Assembly: GCF_002298975.1 (NCBI RefSeq)
Contig: NZ_DBMV01000040.1
Coordinates: forward strand, 62,001-126,000
From: Ralstonia sp. UBA689
GTDB taxonomy: Bacteria > Pseudomonadota > Gammaproteobacteria > Burkholderiales > Burkholderiaceae
Reading direction: 5' to 3'
Length of the DNA stretch: 64,000 nt
The translations under genes and the position numbers were made by a program. The first letter of the stretch is position 1. Each line of letters opens with the position of its first letter. The notes below the pieces were generated by a model. The model had not been told where the DNA came from. It ran no database searches and saw only the letters and a list, made by a program, of their open reading frames with translations. Of this stretch, positions 23,041 to 31,819 are shown piece by piece.

Positions 23041-24459
23041 TCAGGCCCGCTTGCGTGCGGGGCGCTTGCCGGTCTCCTGCAGGAAGGCCAGTGCGCGTGG
23101 CTCGGTCGCGTAGGCGCTGTTGATGCGCACCCAGGGTGAGACTTCCATGTTCGGCCGGAAGTAATGGCCCGGCGCCAGTGTGATGCCATGGCGTTCCGCT
23201 GTGGCGGCCAGTTCGCGCGAATCTTCCACGTGCGGTACGCGCGCCCATAGGAAGCTGCCGCCGGGCGGATGATGGAACACCTCCCAGCCCGCATCGATCA
23301 GCGCGTCGAGCGAAGCGATGACGGAGTCGCCGATGCGCTGGCGCAGCCGCTCGACATATTTGCGATACGCACCGCGTTCGAGCAGCGTGGCGACCACAGC
23401 TTCGGCAAAGCGCGAGCCGCCCACGCTGGTGAGCATCTTCACGTTGGTCAGGTCCTGCACCAGTTCACGCTTGGCGACCAGGTAACCGACGGGCAGCGAG
23501 GCCGACACCGTCTTGGAGAATCCGCCGACGTAGATCACATGTTCGAGCTGGTCCAGCGTCGCCAGCCGTGCAGTCGGATCGGCCTGCAGGTCGGCAAAGA
23601 TGTCGTCTTCCAGAAACACGAAGCCGTGGCGTCGCGCAAGCTCCAGCAGCCGGAACGCCACCGGCGGCGACAGCGTGGAGCCGGTCGGATTCTGCAGCAC
23701 GCTGTTGGTAAAGAACAGCTTGGGCCGGTGCTCGCGCAGCATTGCCTCAGTCACCTCCACGTCGGGGCCGTCAGCCCTGCGTGGAATGCCGACCAGCTTC
23801 ACGCCGTGCAGCCGCAGCAGGCCGAACACGCTGTAGTAGCCGGGGTCTTCCACGAACACCGTGTCGCCGGGCTTGAGCAGGTGGCGCACGACGAGGTCGA
23901 TGGCCTGGCTCGTGCCCACCGTGGTCATCACGTTGGGCGGTTCCGCCTGGATGCCAAGCTGGCGCGCGCGCATCATGATCTGGTGGCGCAGCGCGGGATT
24001 GCCGAGCGGCGTCGCGTAGTCGATCACGGCTTGCGTATCTGTGCGCGAAACCTGGCGGATGGCCTGCGTGAGGCCATCCATGTCGCGCCAGTCGGCCGGC
24101 ACGAAGCCGCCGCCAAGCTTGAGCATGCCGTCTGGAAAGCTGAACTGCTCGAAGATGTGCTTGGATTCTGCTTCTGCGCGGCGCGGGTCTGACCAGCCGC
24201 GCCCATCGCGCCCGGTCAGGCCGCTCTCGGCCACATAGAAGCCCGAGCCGTGGCGCGAGTCCAGCAAGCCCAGCGAAACCAGCCGGTCGTACGCCTCGAT
24301 CACCGGGAAGCGGCTGATGCCGTAGTCGGCGGCCAGTTGCCGGATCGACGGCAGCTTGGCGCCGGGCCGTACGTCGTTGTCGCGAATCCAGGCCTGCACG
24401 CCGGCCACGATCTGGTCGGCAATGGGCACGCCGGTGGTGGCGTCGATCAGGAGTTTCAT
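23041..24459 (-). CDS. MocR-type regulator (GntR HTH + aminotransferase domain)
   Basis: The protein has 472 residues. Residues 1-75 are a GntR winged helix (KLPSIRQLAADYGISRFPVI). Residues 100-470 are a fold-type I aminotransferase domain with the PLP-binding Lys316 in GGFSKTVSASL and the conserved TVGTSQAIDLVVRHLL and NPTGSTLSPP segments. MocR proteins use PLP or an aminated ligand as effector rather than catalysing. It is divergent from the M20 peptidase. A three-part motif upstream of its start recurs before the DUF2917 gene. Confidence 0.9.
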   Translation of the reverse strand: MKLLIDATTGVPIADQIVAGVQAWIRDNDVRPGAKLPSIRQLAADYGISRFPVIEAYDRLVSLGLLDSRHGSGFYVAESGLTGRDGRGWSDPRRAEAESKHIFEQFSFPDGMLKLGGGFVPADWRDMDGLTQAIRQVSRTDTQAVIDYATPLGNPALRHQIMMRARQLGIQAEPPNVMTTVGTSQAIDLVVRHLLKPGDTVFVEDPGYYSVFGLLRLHGVKLVGIPRRADGPDVEVTEAMLREHRPKLFFTNSVLQNPTGSTLSPPVAFRLLELARRHGFVFLEDDIFADLQADPTARLATLDQLEHVIYVGGFSKTVSASLPVGYLVAKRELVQDLTNVKMLTSVGGSRFAEAVVATLLERGAYRKYVERLRQRIGDSVIASLDALIDAGWEVFHHPPGGSFLWARVPHVEDSRELAATAERHGITLAPGHYFRPNMEVSPWVRINSAYATEPRALAFLQETGKRPARKRA

Positions 24460-24490
24460 GGTGCGGGCGGCAGGTTGGCTGGAAGCTGCC

Positions 24491-24522
24491 GAACAGTGGG
24501 GCAGGACTGTTCGTAACTGTTT
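24491..24522. promoter_or_regulatory. MocR-type site: GAACAGT-N8-ACTGTTC-N3-ACTGTTT
   Basis: One inverted and two direct half-sites lie between mocR (start 24459) and the M20 peptidase gene (start 24652). The same architecture, with identical spacings, occurs at 26195-26226. Direct repeats plus one inverted copy are typical of MocR operators. Confidence 0.7.
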
Positions 24523-24651
24523 GCGGATTGTAATCCTGGGAAACCCACCCCGCCGAGTGGTGGCGATTGCACCGAGTTGCAGTGATACTGGCGACCCCGG
24601 GCCGGACTTTACCGGCCAGTACAACAATTCATTCTCAAGGAGCGGGAGGCG

Positions 24652-26175
24652 ATGAAGGTGTTCCTCAAAAGCCGTGGCGCAATGAAGGGGCGAGTGGTGG
24701 GCCGTCTGCTGTTGGCGGTCGTCGCGGTTGTGGTGGTGCTGGCCGCCAGCGTGGCCATCAATACCTGGCGCCACGGCTCGCGCCAGCTTGAGGTGCCGGC
24801 CGTGGCGCCGGTGGCGGTGGATGGCGCAGCCGCCGCGGCGCACTTGGCCGAGGCCGTGCGCGCTCGCACAGTCTCCAGCGCTACCGATGCTCAGCTGAAC
24901 GCCGACCAGTTCCGGCAACTGCACGCCATGCTCCAGGCGCGCTATCCCAAGGCGCATGCCGTACTGCAGCGCGAGCAGGTCGGCGATTTCGCGCTGCTCT
25001 ATACGTGGAAGGGCTCCGACCCGTCGCTGCCGCCGATCATGCTGATGGCGCACCAGGACGTCGTGCCCATCGCCCCCGGCACCGAAGGCGACTGGACCCA
25101 GCCGCCCTTTGATGGCGTGGTGAAAGATGGCATGGTCTGGGGGCGCGGTGCGTGGGATGACAAGGGCAACCTGATCTCGCAGATGGAGGCCATCGAACTG
25201 CTGACCGCCAGCGGCTTCCAGCCGCGCCGCACGATCCACCTGGCCTTTGGCGCCGACGAGGAAGTGGGCGGCGAGCGTGGCGCCAAGCAGATCGCCGCGC
25301 TGCTCAAGGCGCGCGGCGAGCGCCTGGATTTCGTGATCGACGAAGGGCTGCTGATTACCGAAGGCGTGCTGCCGGGGCTGGCCAAGCCGGCCGCGCTGAT
25401 CGGGGTGGCGGAGAAGGGTTTCCTCTCCGTGCAGCTCAAGGTATCGGCCACGCCAGGACATTCGTCGATGCCGCCGCCGCATGGGCAGAGTGCCATCGCC
25501 ATGATGAGTGCCGCGCTCAAGCGCCTGGACGATGATCAACTGCCGTCCGGCATCCGTGGTGTTGCGCAGGAGATGTTCGAGACGCTGGCGCCCGAGATGC
25601 AGGGCTTCAGCCGTGTTGCGCTGTCCAACCTGTGGCTGTTCGGGCCGATGGTGCAGAAGCAGTTGGAGGCGTCCGCCAGCTCCAGCGCCATGCTGCGGAC
25701 GACCACGGCACTCACCGTCGTCCAGGCCGGCAACAAGGACAACGTGCTGCCCGGCCGCGCTGAGGCCACCGTCAACTTCCGCCTGCTGCCGGGCGATACC
25801 GTCGCGTCGGTAACCGAACACGTGGAGAACGCCGCCAAGGCCGCCGCCCCCAAAGGCAAGTTCGAGCTGAGCACGCTGCCGGGCGTGAGCGAGGCCTCGC
25901 CCGTGTCACCCACGCAATCGGCGTCGTACCAATTGATCAACAAGACCGTGCGCGAGCTGTTTCCGGGCACCGTGGTCGCACCTGGCTTGATGATCGGCGC
26001 CACGGATTCGCGCCACATGATCGGGATTGCGGACCATGTGTACCGCTTCTCGCCGGTGCGCGCCAAGCCGGAAGATCTGCCGCGCTTTCACGGGACCAAC
26101 GAGCGGATTACCGAAGCCAACCTGGTGGAGCTGATCCGGTTCTATCACCGGTTGGTGCAGCAGGCGGCTGGTTGA
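24652..26175 (+). CDS. M20 family metallopeptidase (PM20D1/carboxypeptidase S-like)
   Basis: The protein has 507 residues. One N-terminal membrane anchor (residues about 14-36) leaves the catalytic part in the periplasm. Metal ligands of the M20 family are visible: His in MLMAHQDVVP, Asp in RGAWDDKGNL, the Glu-Glu pair in GADEEVGGERG, an Asp in FVIDEGL, and the late His in ATDSRHMIG. The dimerisation (lid) domain starts near SVQLKVSATPGHSSMP. The relatives are N-acyl-amino-acid hydrolases/synthases or carboxypeptidases. It is divergent from mocR and probably regulated by it. Confidence 0.88.
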   Translation: MKVFLKSRGAMKGRVVGRLLLAVVAVVVVLAASVAINTWRHGSRQLEVPAVAPVAVDGAAAAAHLAEAVRARTVSSATDAQLNADQFRQLHAMLQARYPKAHAVLQREQVGDFALLYTWKGSDPSLPPIMLMAHQDVVPIAPGTEGDWTQPPFDGVVKDGMVWGRGAWDDKGNLISQMEAIELLTASGFQPRRTIHLAFGADEEVGGERGAKQIAALLKARGERLDFVIDEGLLITEGVLPGLAKPAALIGVAEKGFLSVQLKVSATPGHSSMPPPHGQSAIAMMSAALKRLDDDQLPSGIRGVAQEMFETLAPEMQGFSRVALSNLWLFGPMVQKQLEASASSSAMLRTTTALTVVQAGNKDNVLPGRAEATVNFRLLPGDTVASVTEHVENAAKAAAPKGKFELSTLPGVSEASPVSPTQSASYQLINKTVRELFPGTVVAPGLMIGATDSRHMIGIADHVYRFSPVRAKPEDLPRFHGTNERITEANLVELIRFYHRLVQQAAG

Positions 26176-26194
26176 ACTGTCCGTGAAAGATGCT

Positions 26195-26226
26195 GAACAG
26201 TTCAGCAAAACTGTTCGCAACTGTTC
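26195..26226. promoter_or_regulatory. second MocR-type site upstream of the DUF2917 gene
   Basis: GAACAGT (26195-26201), 8 bases, ACTGTTC (26210-26216), 3 bases, ACTGTTC (26220-26226). Half-sites and spacings are the same as in the mocR promoter region. It lies 99 bases upstream of the DUF2917 start and 19 bases after the peptidase stop. Confidence 0.7.
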
Positions 26227-26324
26227 ATGTCAATGCCCTGAACCGCCGCGCAAGATGGAGTCGTGCCGATCCGCAGTCCCCATAAAAACTTCCACCACGA
26301 ACCCCGGCACATGGAGTCTCCATC

Positions 26325-26687
26325 ATGCGCGAAATCAGGATCTTCGAACTGAACCGGCCGGGCGTGCCGGTGAGCTGGCGGTCGGCACGGGCCCAAACCA
26401 TCGCCGCACAGGCCGGGTTGTTGTGGGTCACGCAGGAACACCAGTTGCAGGATCTCTGGCTCAAGCCCGGCCAGTCGATCGATGTGCCGGCGGGCGTGCG
26501 TTTCTGGCTCTCCGGTGAACCCGCCGGCGGCATTCCCGCTCGCTTTGCAGTGACGGAAGACGTTAACGCCCCGCGCCGCCTGCTGCGCTTCATCGGCCTG
26601 CTGGTGGCCGCCGCGTATCGCCAGGTGCTGCGTGACGACGGGCAAGATGCGACACGCACGCCGTCGGCGCTGCGCATCGGTACGTAA
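26325..26687 (+). CDS. DUF2917 domain protein
   Basis: A 120-residue protein. The central part, SWRSARAQTIAAQAGLLWVT ... DLWLKPGQSIDVPAGVRFWL, is the DUF2917 beta-barrel-like domain, commonly found in Burkholderiales next to MocR/GntR regulators and of unknown function. A cupin-like small beta structure is plausible. The upstream site shared with mocR suggests it is a regulatory target. It is convergent with the sensor-kinase gene, 10 bases away. Confidence 0.8.
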   Translation: MREIRIFELNRPGVPVSWRSARAQTIAAQAGLLWVTQEHQLQDLWLKPGQSIDVPAGVRFWLSGEPAGGIPARFAVTEDVNAPRRLLRFIGLLVAAAYRQVLRDDGQDATRTPSALRIGT

Positions 26688-26697
26688 GGCGCTTGCG

Positions 26698-28122
26698 CTA
26701 AACCGGAAACACCAGCCGGAACTCGGTCCGCCCACCCGGCGGGCTGCTGGCCTGCACCCACCCCCCGTGCAGGTCCATGATGGTCTTGACGATGGCCAGT
26801 CCCAACCCGGTGGACTGGCTGGATTGCCCACTGGATTGAGCCCGCGAAGGGTCGCCCCGGTAGAACCGCTCGAACAGCAGCGGCAAGCTCGCGGCCGGAA
26901 TGCCCGGCCCTGGGTTGCACACGGCAATCGCGATGCTTTGCATTCCCGCCGTGTCTGGCTGCAGATGCTCCACCACCACGTCGATGCGCTCGCCGGTTGG
27001 CGTGTGGCGCAGCGCGTTGTCGAGCAGGTTGTTGATCGCCCGGCGCAGCAGCGTTGCATCGGCTCGCACCTGAGCGTCTCCGATCACGTGGATGGCGATG
27101 TCGCGGTCGGCGGCCACGGCCTCGAAGTAGTCGACCAGCACCTGGATCTCGTGCCGCGCGTCGAGTGGCGCCACCGATAGCGCCACGCGTGTGTGGTCGG
27201 CGCGGGCGAGGAACAGCATGTCCTCGATCATGTGCGACAGGCGCGCGTATTCCTCCAGGTTGGATTCGAGCACGCTGCGGTATTCCTCCACCGTGCGCGG
27301 GTGGGCGAGCGTGACCTCGGTCTGGCCGACGAGGTTGGCCAGCGGTGTGCGGAAGTCGTGCGCCAGATCTGCCGAGAATTGCGAGAGCCGTGCAAAGCCG
27401 TCCTGCAGGCGCGTGAGCATGGCGTTGAGCGAGGCCAGCAGGTCGGCCAACTCGCGCGGCGCCCCCTCGATCTTGAGGCGCGTATCGAGTTGGCTTGGGA
27501 CTACCGATGCGGCCTGCCTGCCAATGCGCGCCAGGCCACGCAGCGTGCTGCGCACCAGCAGCAGGCTCAGCAGCGCCACCGCGGCCACCCCGCCAACGAC
27601 CGCAAAAACGATGTGGCGCCGGTAGCTGGCCAGCAGCGCGGCGCGGCTATCGCCGTCCTGCGCGACCAGCACAATGACCTTCGCGTTAGTCTGCCCGAGC
27701 GATGCTTGCCCTGCCACCGCGCGTGACGCGATGCCGCCTCGCGACTCCCAGGCATGCACGGCCGATTCCGAAGGCGTGTCCTCGGACCGGATGACGGGCG
27801 GCATTGTCACCGGTTCCCCTTCGGGGTTCACTTCAACCAGCGTGCGCCCCTCGGGCGTGGCAATGCGCAGGATGAGCCCATCGTGGCCGGAAATCACGTC
27901 GGTGTAGCGGTGCGCGGTGCGCACCAGGTCGTCGGCGCTCGCCGCCTCGCTGGCAAGGTGGCGCAACTGCGAAATCTTGCCGAGCAGCATCGCATCGTCA
28001 GTCGCGCGCAGTTGGGCATTGAGCGCGTAGTACAGATACGTGCCGGCGGCCGTGAGCGTGACCGATGCCACCAGCACGAAAGCCAGCACAAGCCGGCCGG
28101 CAAGCGACGCGGGCCAGCGCAT
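26698..28122 (-). CDS. heavy-metal sensor histidine kinase (CusS/CopS/CzcS type)
   Basis: A 474-residue inner-membrane kinase. There is a first membrane helix (about 9-30), a periplasmic sensor of about 130 residues, a second helix (about 170-190), HAMP, and the H-box FSADLAHDFRTPLANL with the phospho-accepting His. N, G1 and G2 boxes follow (NLLDNALRHTPTG; VCNPGPGIP; GLGLAIVKTIMDLHGG). It fits the heavy-metal sensor kinase family. It overlaps the response-regulator gene by one base and faces the metal efflux operon. It presumably senses periplasmic metal. Confidence 0.92.
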   Translation of the reverse strand: MRWPASLAGRLVLAFVLVASVTLTAAGTYLYYALNAQLRATDDAMLLGKISQLRHLASEAASADDLVRTAHRYTDVISGHDGLILRIATPEGRTLVEVNPEGEPVTMPPVIRSEDTPSESAVHAWESRGGIASRAVAGQASLGQTNAKVIVLVAQDGDSRAALLASYRRHIVFAVVGGVAAVALLSLLLVRSTLRGLARIGRQAASVVPSQLDTRLKIEGAPRELADLLASLNAMLTRLQDGFARLSQFSADLAHDFRTPLANLVGQTEVTLAHPRTVEEYRSVLESNLEEYARLSHMIEDMLFLARADHTRVALSVAPLDARHEIQVLVDYFEAVAADRDIAIHVIGDAQVRADATLLRRAINNLLDNALRHTPTGERIDVVVEHLQPDTAGMQSIAIAVCNPGPGIPAASLPLLFERFYRGDPSRAQSSGQSSQSTGLGLAIVKTIMDLHGGWVQASSPPGGRTEFRLVFPV

Positions 28123-28796
28123 CAGCGGGCCGCTTCGTCCAGCACGTAGCCCATGCCGCGCAACGTGTGGATCAGCTTGTGCTCGAACGGGTCGTCCACC
28201 TTGGCGCGCAGGCGGCGGATCGACACGTCGACCACGTTGGTGTTGCTGTCGAAGTTCACGTCCCACACCTGCGAAGCGATCAGCGAGCGCGAGAGCACTT
28301 CGCCCGCGCGGCGCGCCAGCAAGTGCAGCAGCGCGTATTCCTTGGCGGTCAGGTCGATCCTGCGGCCGGCACGCGTGACACGGCGCTTGACGGTGTCGAT
28401 GGAGAGGTCGGCGATTTCGATGATCTCGCTCTCGCGCATCGGGCCGCGCCGCAGGATGGTGCGCACGCGCGCCACCAGTTCGGCAAAGGCGAAGGGTTTG
28501 ACGAGGTAATCGTCCGCACCCAACCCCAGGCCCTTCAGGCGGTCAGGCAGCTCGTCGCGTGCGGTCAGGAACAGCACCGGCGTGCTCTTCTGGCGGCGCA
28601 GTTCCTGGATGACCTGCCAGCCGTCCATGCCGGGCAGCATGACGTCGAGCACGATCAGGTCGTAGTCGTGTTCCATGGCCTGGAAGAGGCCATCTGTGCC
28701 GGTGCGGGCGAGGTCGGCCACGAAGCCGGATTCCGTCAGGCCCTTGAGGAGGTAATCGCCCGCCTTGGGCTCGTCTTCGACGATGAGCAGTCGCAT
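28122..28796 (-). CDS. heavy-metal response regulator (CusR/CopR type, OmpR family)
   Basis: The protein has 224 residues. The receiver domain has acidic pocket E7-D8, phospho-acceptor Asp51 (LIVLDVMLPGMDG) and the Lys in DDYLVKPFAF. The C-terminal winged helix of OmpR type (LTAKEYALLHLLARRAGEVL; VVDVSIRRLRAKVDDPFEHK) has the sequence style of CusR, CopR and IrlR. It should bind the near-consensus CusR box 81 bases upstream of its start, switching on the divergent efflux operon and possibly itself. Confidence 0.92.
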   Translation of the reverse strand: MRLLIVEDEPKAGDYLLKGLTESGFVADLARTGTDGLFQAMEHDYDLIVLDVMLPGMDGWQVIQELRRQKSTPVLFLTARDELPDRLKGLGLGADDYLVKPFAFAELVARVRTILRRGPMRESEIIEIADLSIDTVKRRVTRAGRRIDLTAKEYALLHLLARRAGEVLSRSLIASQVWDVNFDSNTNVVDVSIRRLRAKVDDPFEHKLIHTLRGMGYVLDEAAR

Positions 28797-28876
28797 GATG
28801 AAAGTGGTGGGCTTTTCGCGCCCACCTTGGCTGCCGATGCCCGCCACGATATGCCAAAACACCCCGCACGGGAACG

Positions 28877-28898
28877 AACATGACAAGTTTGTCATTTT
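28877..28898. promoter_or_regulatory. CusR/CopR-type box (TGACAA-GT-TTGTCA core)
   Basis: A perfect palindrome TGACAA-GT-TTGTCA (28881-28894) flanked by AACA and TTTT matches the enterobacterial CusR/PcoR copper box at all but one of its 20 defined positions. It lies between the divergent regulator gene and the repeat-protein/czc operon. A possible -10, TAGACT, is at 28929-28934, placing the box about 50 bases upstream of the transcription start, as in cusC. Confidence 0.82.
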
Positions 28899-28998
28899 CG
28901 GGTCATGCCCGCGTGGCGCACCCCTCCCTAGACTGGCCGCACTGACACCGCCCCCCTCATTGTTCCTGCTGGTGTCAGGTCTTTCGAAGGAGATCATC

Positions 28999-29313
28999 AT
29001 GGCAATTCGATTCCAACGTGTGCTGCCACTGGCCGCTCTGGCCGCAATGTTTGCAGCGGGCGCTGCTGTGGCCGCGCAAGACCGTCACGACGCCTGCAGC
29101 GACTTGCAGATGAAGTCGATGGCTGCGCCGCTGGCCAAGGTCGGCGCGCGTGACCCCTATACCGATGGCGCCAAGACTGGCGCGCGCGACCCGTACACGG
29201 ACGGCACCGCTGCGCAGGTCGTGCTCGAAGCGCGCGTCGGCCCGCGTGATCCGTACACGGATGGCGGTCTGGGCAGCAAGCGCGATCCATACACCGATGG
29301 CGCGATCGCGTAA
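28999..29313 (+). CDS. exported protein with four RDPYTDG repeats, first gene of the metal efflux operon
   Basis: The protein has 104 residues. A signal peptide (residues 1-25, AAVAA cut) is followed by a short stretch with Asp, His and Cys (QDRHDACSDLQMKSM), then four copies of RDPYTDG separated by variable linkers (GAKTGA, TAAQVVLEARVGP, GLGSK). There is no known domain. AAGGAG precedes the ATG. Its last base is the first base of the next gene (TAATG), so it is coupled to the CzcC-like channel. The position resembles that of CzcI/CnrX-like accessory proteins, but the sequence is different. A periplasmic metal-binding or regulatory role is inferred. The related protein is at 1408-1794. Confidence 0.82.
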   Translation: MAIRFQRVLPLAALAAMFAAGAAVAAQDRHDACSDLQMKSMAAPLAKVGARDPYTDGAKTGARDPYTDGTAAQVVLEARVGPRDPYTDGGLGSKRDPYTDGAIA

Positions 29314-30596
29314 TGCTTCGCAACTCCTGGCTTGAACGGCCCGTGGGAGCGGCCTTGGCCTGTCTGCTGGCCGCTCCCTTGGCTGTCGTGGCGGCAACTG
29401 ACCTTGCTGCTCCGGTGGCGCTTTCCATGGCCGCCGATGCAGCCCCGGGCCAAGCCGAGCGCGTGACGCTGCAACAGGCCGTCGAGCGCGCCATGCAGAC
29501 GCATCCCGCGTTGGCTGCCGCCGGCTACGAGATGGCGGCCAGCGAGGGCGCGCTTGACCAGGCCAGCCGCCTGCGCAATCCGGAGGCCGCCTTCACAACC
29601 GAAGACGTGCGCCGCGATCGGGCCACGATGACGGCGCAACTCAATATCCCGCTGGAACTTGGAGGCAAGCGCGCGGCCCGCACGCGTGCGGCGGAACTGA
29701 CGCGCGACGCCACCACGCAGGACGCTGCCGTGCTGCGTGCCGAACTGCGCGCTGACGTGACACGCGCGTTCTTCGATCTGCTGATCGCCCAGGAGCGGCT
29801 GACGCTTGCGCAGGCATCCGATACGCTGGCCGTTCAGGCAGAGTCCGCCGCAATGCGGCGCGTGCAGGCCGGCAAGGTGTCGCCCGTGGAGCAGACCAAG
29901 GCGGGTGTCGCCCGCGCCAGCGCTGCCATCGAGCTGCGCGATGCGCGCACCGAATTGCTGGTTGCACAGCGCGCGCTGGCAGCGTTCTGGGGCGGGGCGC
30001 TGGCCGTGCCGGAAGCCGATGGCAGTGCCGAGACCTTGCCTGCCGTGCCGTCCGAAGCGCGCCAGGCCGCCAGCACGCTGAACAACACCCCACGTGCCGT
30101 CCGCGCCCGCCTGGAGATCGACCGCCGCCAGGCACTCGCCAATGTCGAGCGCAGCAAGGGCGTGCCTGACGTGACACTCACCGTTGGGGCAAAGCGCGAC
30201 AGCGCCGCAAACAACAATATGGCCGTGCTCGGCATTGCCGTACCGCTGCCGTTGTTCGATCGCAACCAGGGCAACCTGCTCGAAGCGCAGCGCTTGGCCG
30301 ACAAGGCGTTCGAAGACTACCGCGCGTTGCAGCTCGCACAGAACGCCACGCTCGCACAGGACGTGGCACGGCTCGATGCCGCCCGCACCGCCGTGCAGTC
30401 GCTGCGACAGGACGTGCTGCCCGGCGCCCAGCGCGCTTACGACGCCGCCCGCATTGGCTTCGATGCCGGCAAGTTCAACTTCCTCGACGTGCTGGACGCT
30501 CAGCGCACGCTGTTCCAGGCACGCGCGCAATACCTGGCCGCGCTTTCGCGCGCGCATCAGGCGGCAGCCGGTATCGATCGCATCCTCGGCCGGTGA
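29313..30596 (+). CDS. czcC: CzcC-like outer-membrane efflux channel (TolC family)
   Basis: The protein has 427 residues: an N-terminal signal region, then two TolC-type repeats (VTLQQAVERAMQTHPALAAA at residues about 51-70; long helical hairpins with Ala-rich heptads; a GKFNFLDVLDAQRTLF motif near the C-terminus). It is the outer-membrane exit duct of a tripartite HME-RND pump. The length is close to C. metallidurans CzcC. It is coupled to the repeat protein upstream, with the adaptor gene 24 bases downstream. Confidence 0.9.
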   Translation: MLRNSWLERPVGAALACLLAAPLAVVAATDLAAPVALSMAADAAPGQAERVTLQQAVERAMQTHPALAAAGYEMAASEGALDQASRLRNPEAAFTTEDVRRDRATMTAQLNIPLELGGKRAARTRAAELTRDATTQDAAVLRAELRADVTRAFFDLLIAQERLTLAQASDTLAVQAESAAMRRVQAGKVSPVEQTKAGVARASAAIELRDARTELLVAQRALAAFWGGALAVPEADGSAETLPAVPSEARQAASTLNNTPRAVRARLEIDRRQALANVERSKGVPDVTLTVGAKRDSAANNNMAVLGIAVPLPLFDRNQGNLLEAQRLADKAFEDYRALQLAQNATLAQDVARLDAARTAVQSLRQDVLPGAQRAYDAARIGFDAGKFNFLDVLDAQRTLFQARAQYLAALSRAHQAAAGIDRILGR

Positions 30597-30620
30597 TCCG
30601 ACATTTCTTTCTTTGCTGAC

Positions 30621-31808
30621 ATGACACTTCCACCGCAACAACGGCGCGCCATCGCGCTCATCGTCGTGCTGGGCGCGCTGGCCGCCGCCGGGCTGTGGTT
30701 CGGCATGGGCGCACGGCAAGCCGCATCGACCGAAGCCGAAGCGGCACCCGTGCCGGCCGCCGAGCAAGCTGAAGCACCACATGCCGAAACGCTCGCCATG
30801 ACGGCGGAGGCGATCGCCAATGCGCAGATCGGCGTGGAGACCGCAGGCGCAGCCGAGCTGCGCACGGAAGTCGTGCTGCCCGGCGAGATCCGTCTGAACG
30901 AAGACCGCACCGCGCACGTGGTGCCGCGCGTGGTGGGCGTGGCGGAAAAGGTGGAGGTGAAACTAGGCCAGCCGGTCAAGCAAGGGCAATTGCTGGCCGT
31001 CCTGTCGAGCCCTGCGCTGTCCGATCAACGCAGTGAGCTGCAGGCCGCACAGCAACGGCTGGCGTTGGCACAAGAGACGCATGCGCGTGAGAAGCGCCTG
31101 TGGGAGCAGGGCATTGCCGCCGAGCAGGACTATCAGCAAGCGCGCACCGCGTTGCAGGAAGCGCGTATCGCGGCTGACAATGCGCGGCAGAAGCTGACCG
31201 CCATCGGCGCAGCGCCGGCAGGTTCGGCGTTGAACCGGTTCGAGCTGCGCGCGCCGTTCGATGGCGTGGTGGTGGCCAAGCACCTTTCGCAGGGCGAGGC
31301 CGTGCAGGCAGAAACCGCCGTCTTCACCGTGGCCGATTTGCGCATCGTGTGGGCGGATTTTTCGGTCACGGCCAAAGACCTGGAGGCCGTGACGACCAAC
31401 GCCGCTGCCACCGTGCGCGCCATCGCCACCGGCACAGCCGTGCAGGGCAAGGTGTCGTACGTGGGCGCACTGCTGGGCGAACAGACCCGCACCGCCCCCG
31501 CGCGCGTCACGCTCGACAACCCCAAGCTGGCGTGGCGCCCGGGCATGTTCGTCAACGTGGCAGTTGAATCGGGCCGCGTGCAGGTGCCCGTGGCCGTGCG
31601 CGCCGATGCCGTGCAGACGGTTGACGACAAGCCCTCCGTGTTCGTGCCGGTGCAGGCTGGCTTCGAGGTACGCCCCGTCAAGGCCGGCCGCAGCGACGGC
31701 GCTTGGACGGAGATTCTCGATGGCCTGCCTGCCGGCACACGCTACGCCGCTGCCAACAGCTACGTGCTGAAGGCCGAGGCCGGTAAGTCCGCCGATCACG
31801 GCCACTAA
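30621..31808 (+). CDS. czcB: CzcB-like periplasmic adaptor of an HME-RND pump
   Basis: The protein has 395 residues. One N-terminal hydrophobic segment (about 10-28) is followed by the barrel-sandwich (PGEIRLNEDRTAHVVPRVVG), an alpha hairpin (about 120-185) and the second lipoyl half (FDGVVVAKHLSQGEAV). The beta-barrel domain comes last. There is no His-rich N-terminal domain of the CzcB type. It bridges the inner-membrane pump and the outer channel. It sits in the operon just before the pump gene, with an 11-base gap. Confidence 0.9.
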   Translation: MTLPPQQRRAIALIVVLGALAAAGLWFGMGARQAASTEAEAAPVPAAEQAEAPHAETLAMTAEAIANAQIGVETAGAAELRTEVVLPGEIRLNEDRTAHVVPRVVGVAEKVEVKLGQPVKQGQLLAVLSSPALSDQRSELQAAQQRLALAQETHAREKRLWEQGIAAEQDYQQARTALQEARIAADNARQKLTAIGAAPAGSALNRFELRAPFDGVVVAKHLSQGEAVQAETAVFTVADLRIVWADFSVTAKDLEAVTTNAAATVRAIATGTAVQGKVSYVGALLGEQTRTAPARVTLDNPKLAWRPGMFVNVAVESGRVQVPVAVRADAVQTVDDKPSVFVPVQAGFEVRPVKAGRSDGAWTEILDGLPAGTRYAAANSYVLKAEAGKSADHGH

Positions 31809-31819
31809 AAGGAGGCGCC

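Noticed and set aside
24460..25821. upstream extension of the MocR reading frame through the peptidase gene
   Set aside because: It is antisense to a complete M20 peptidase and has no protein-like composition; MocR starts at 24459.
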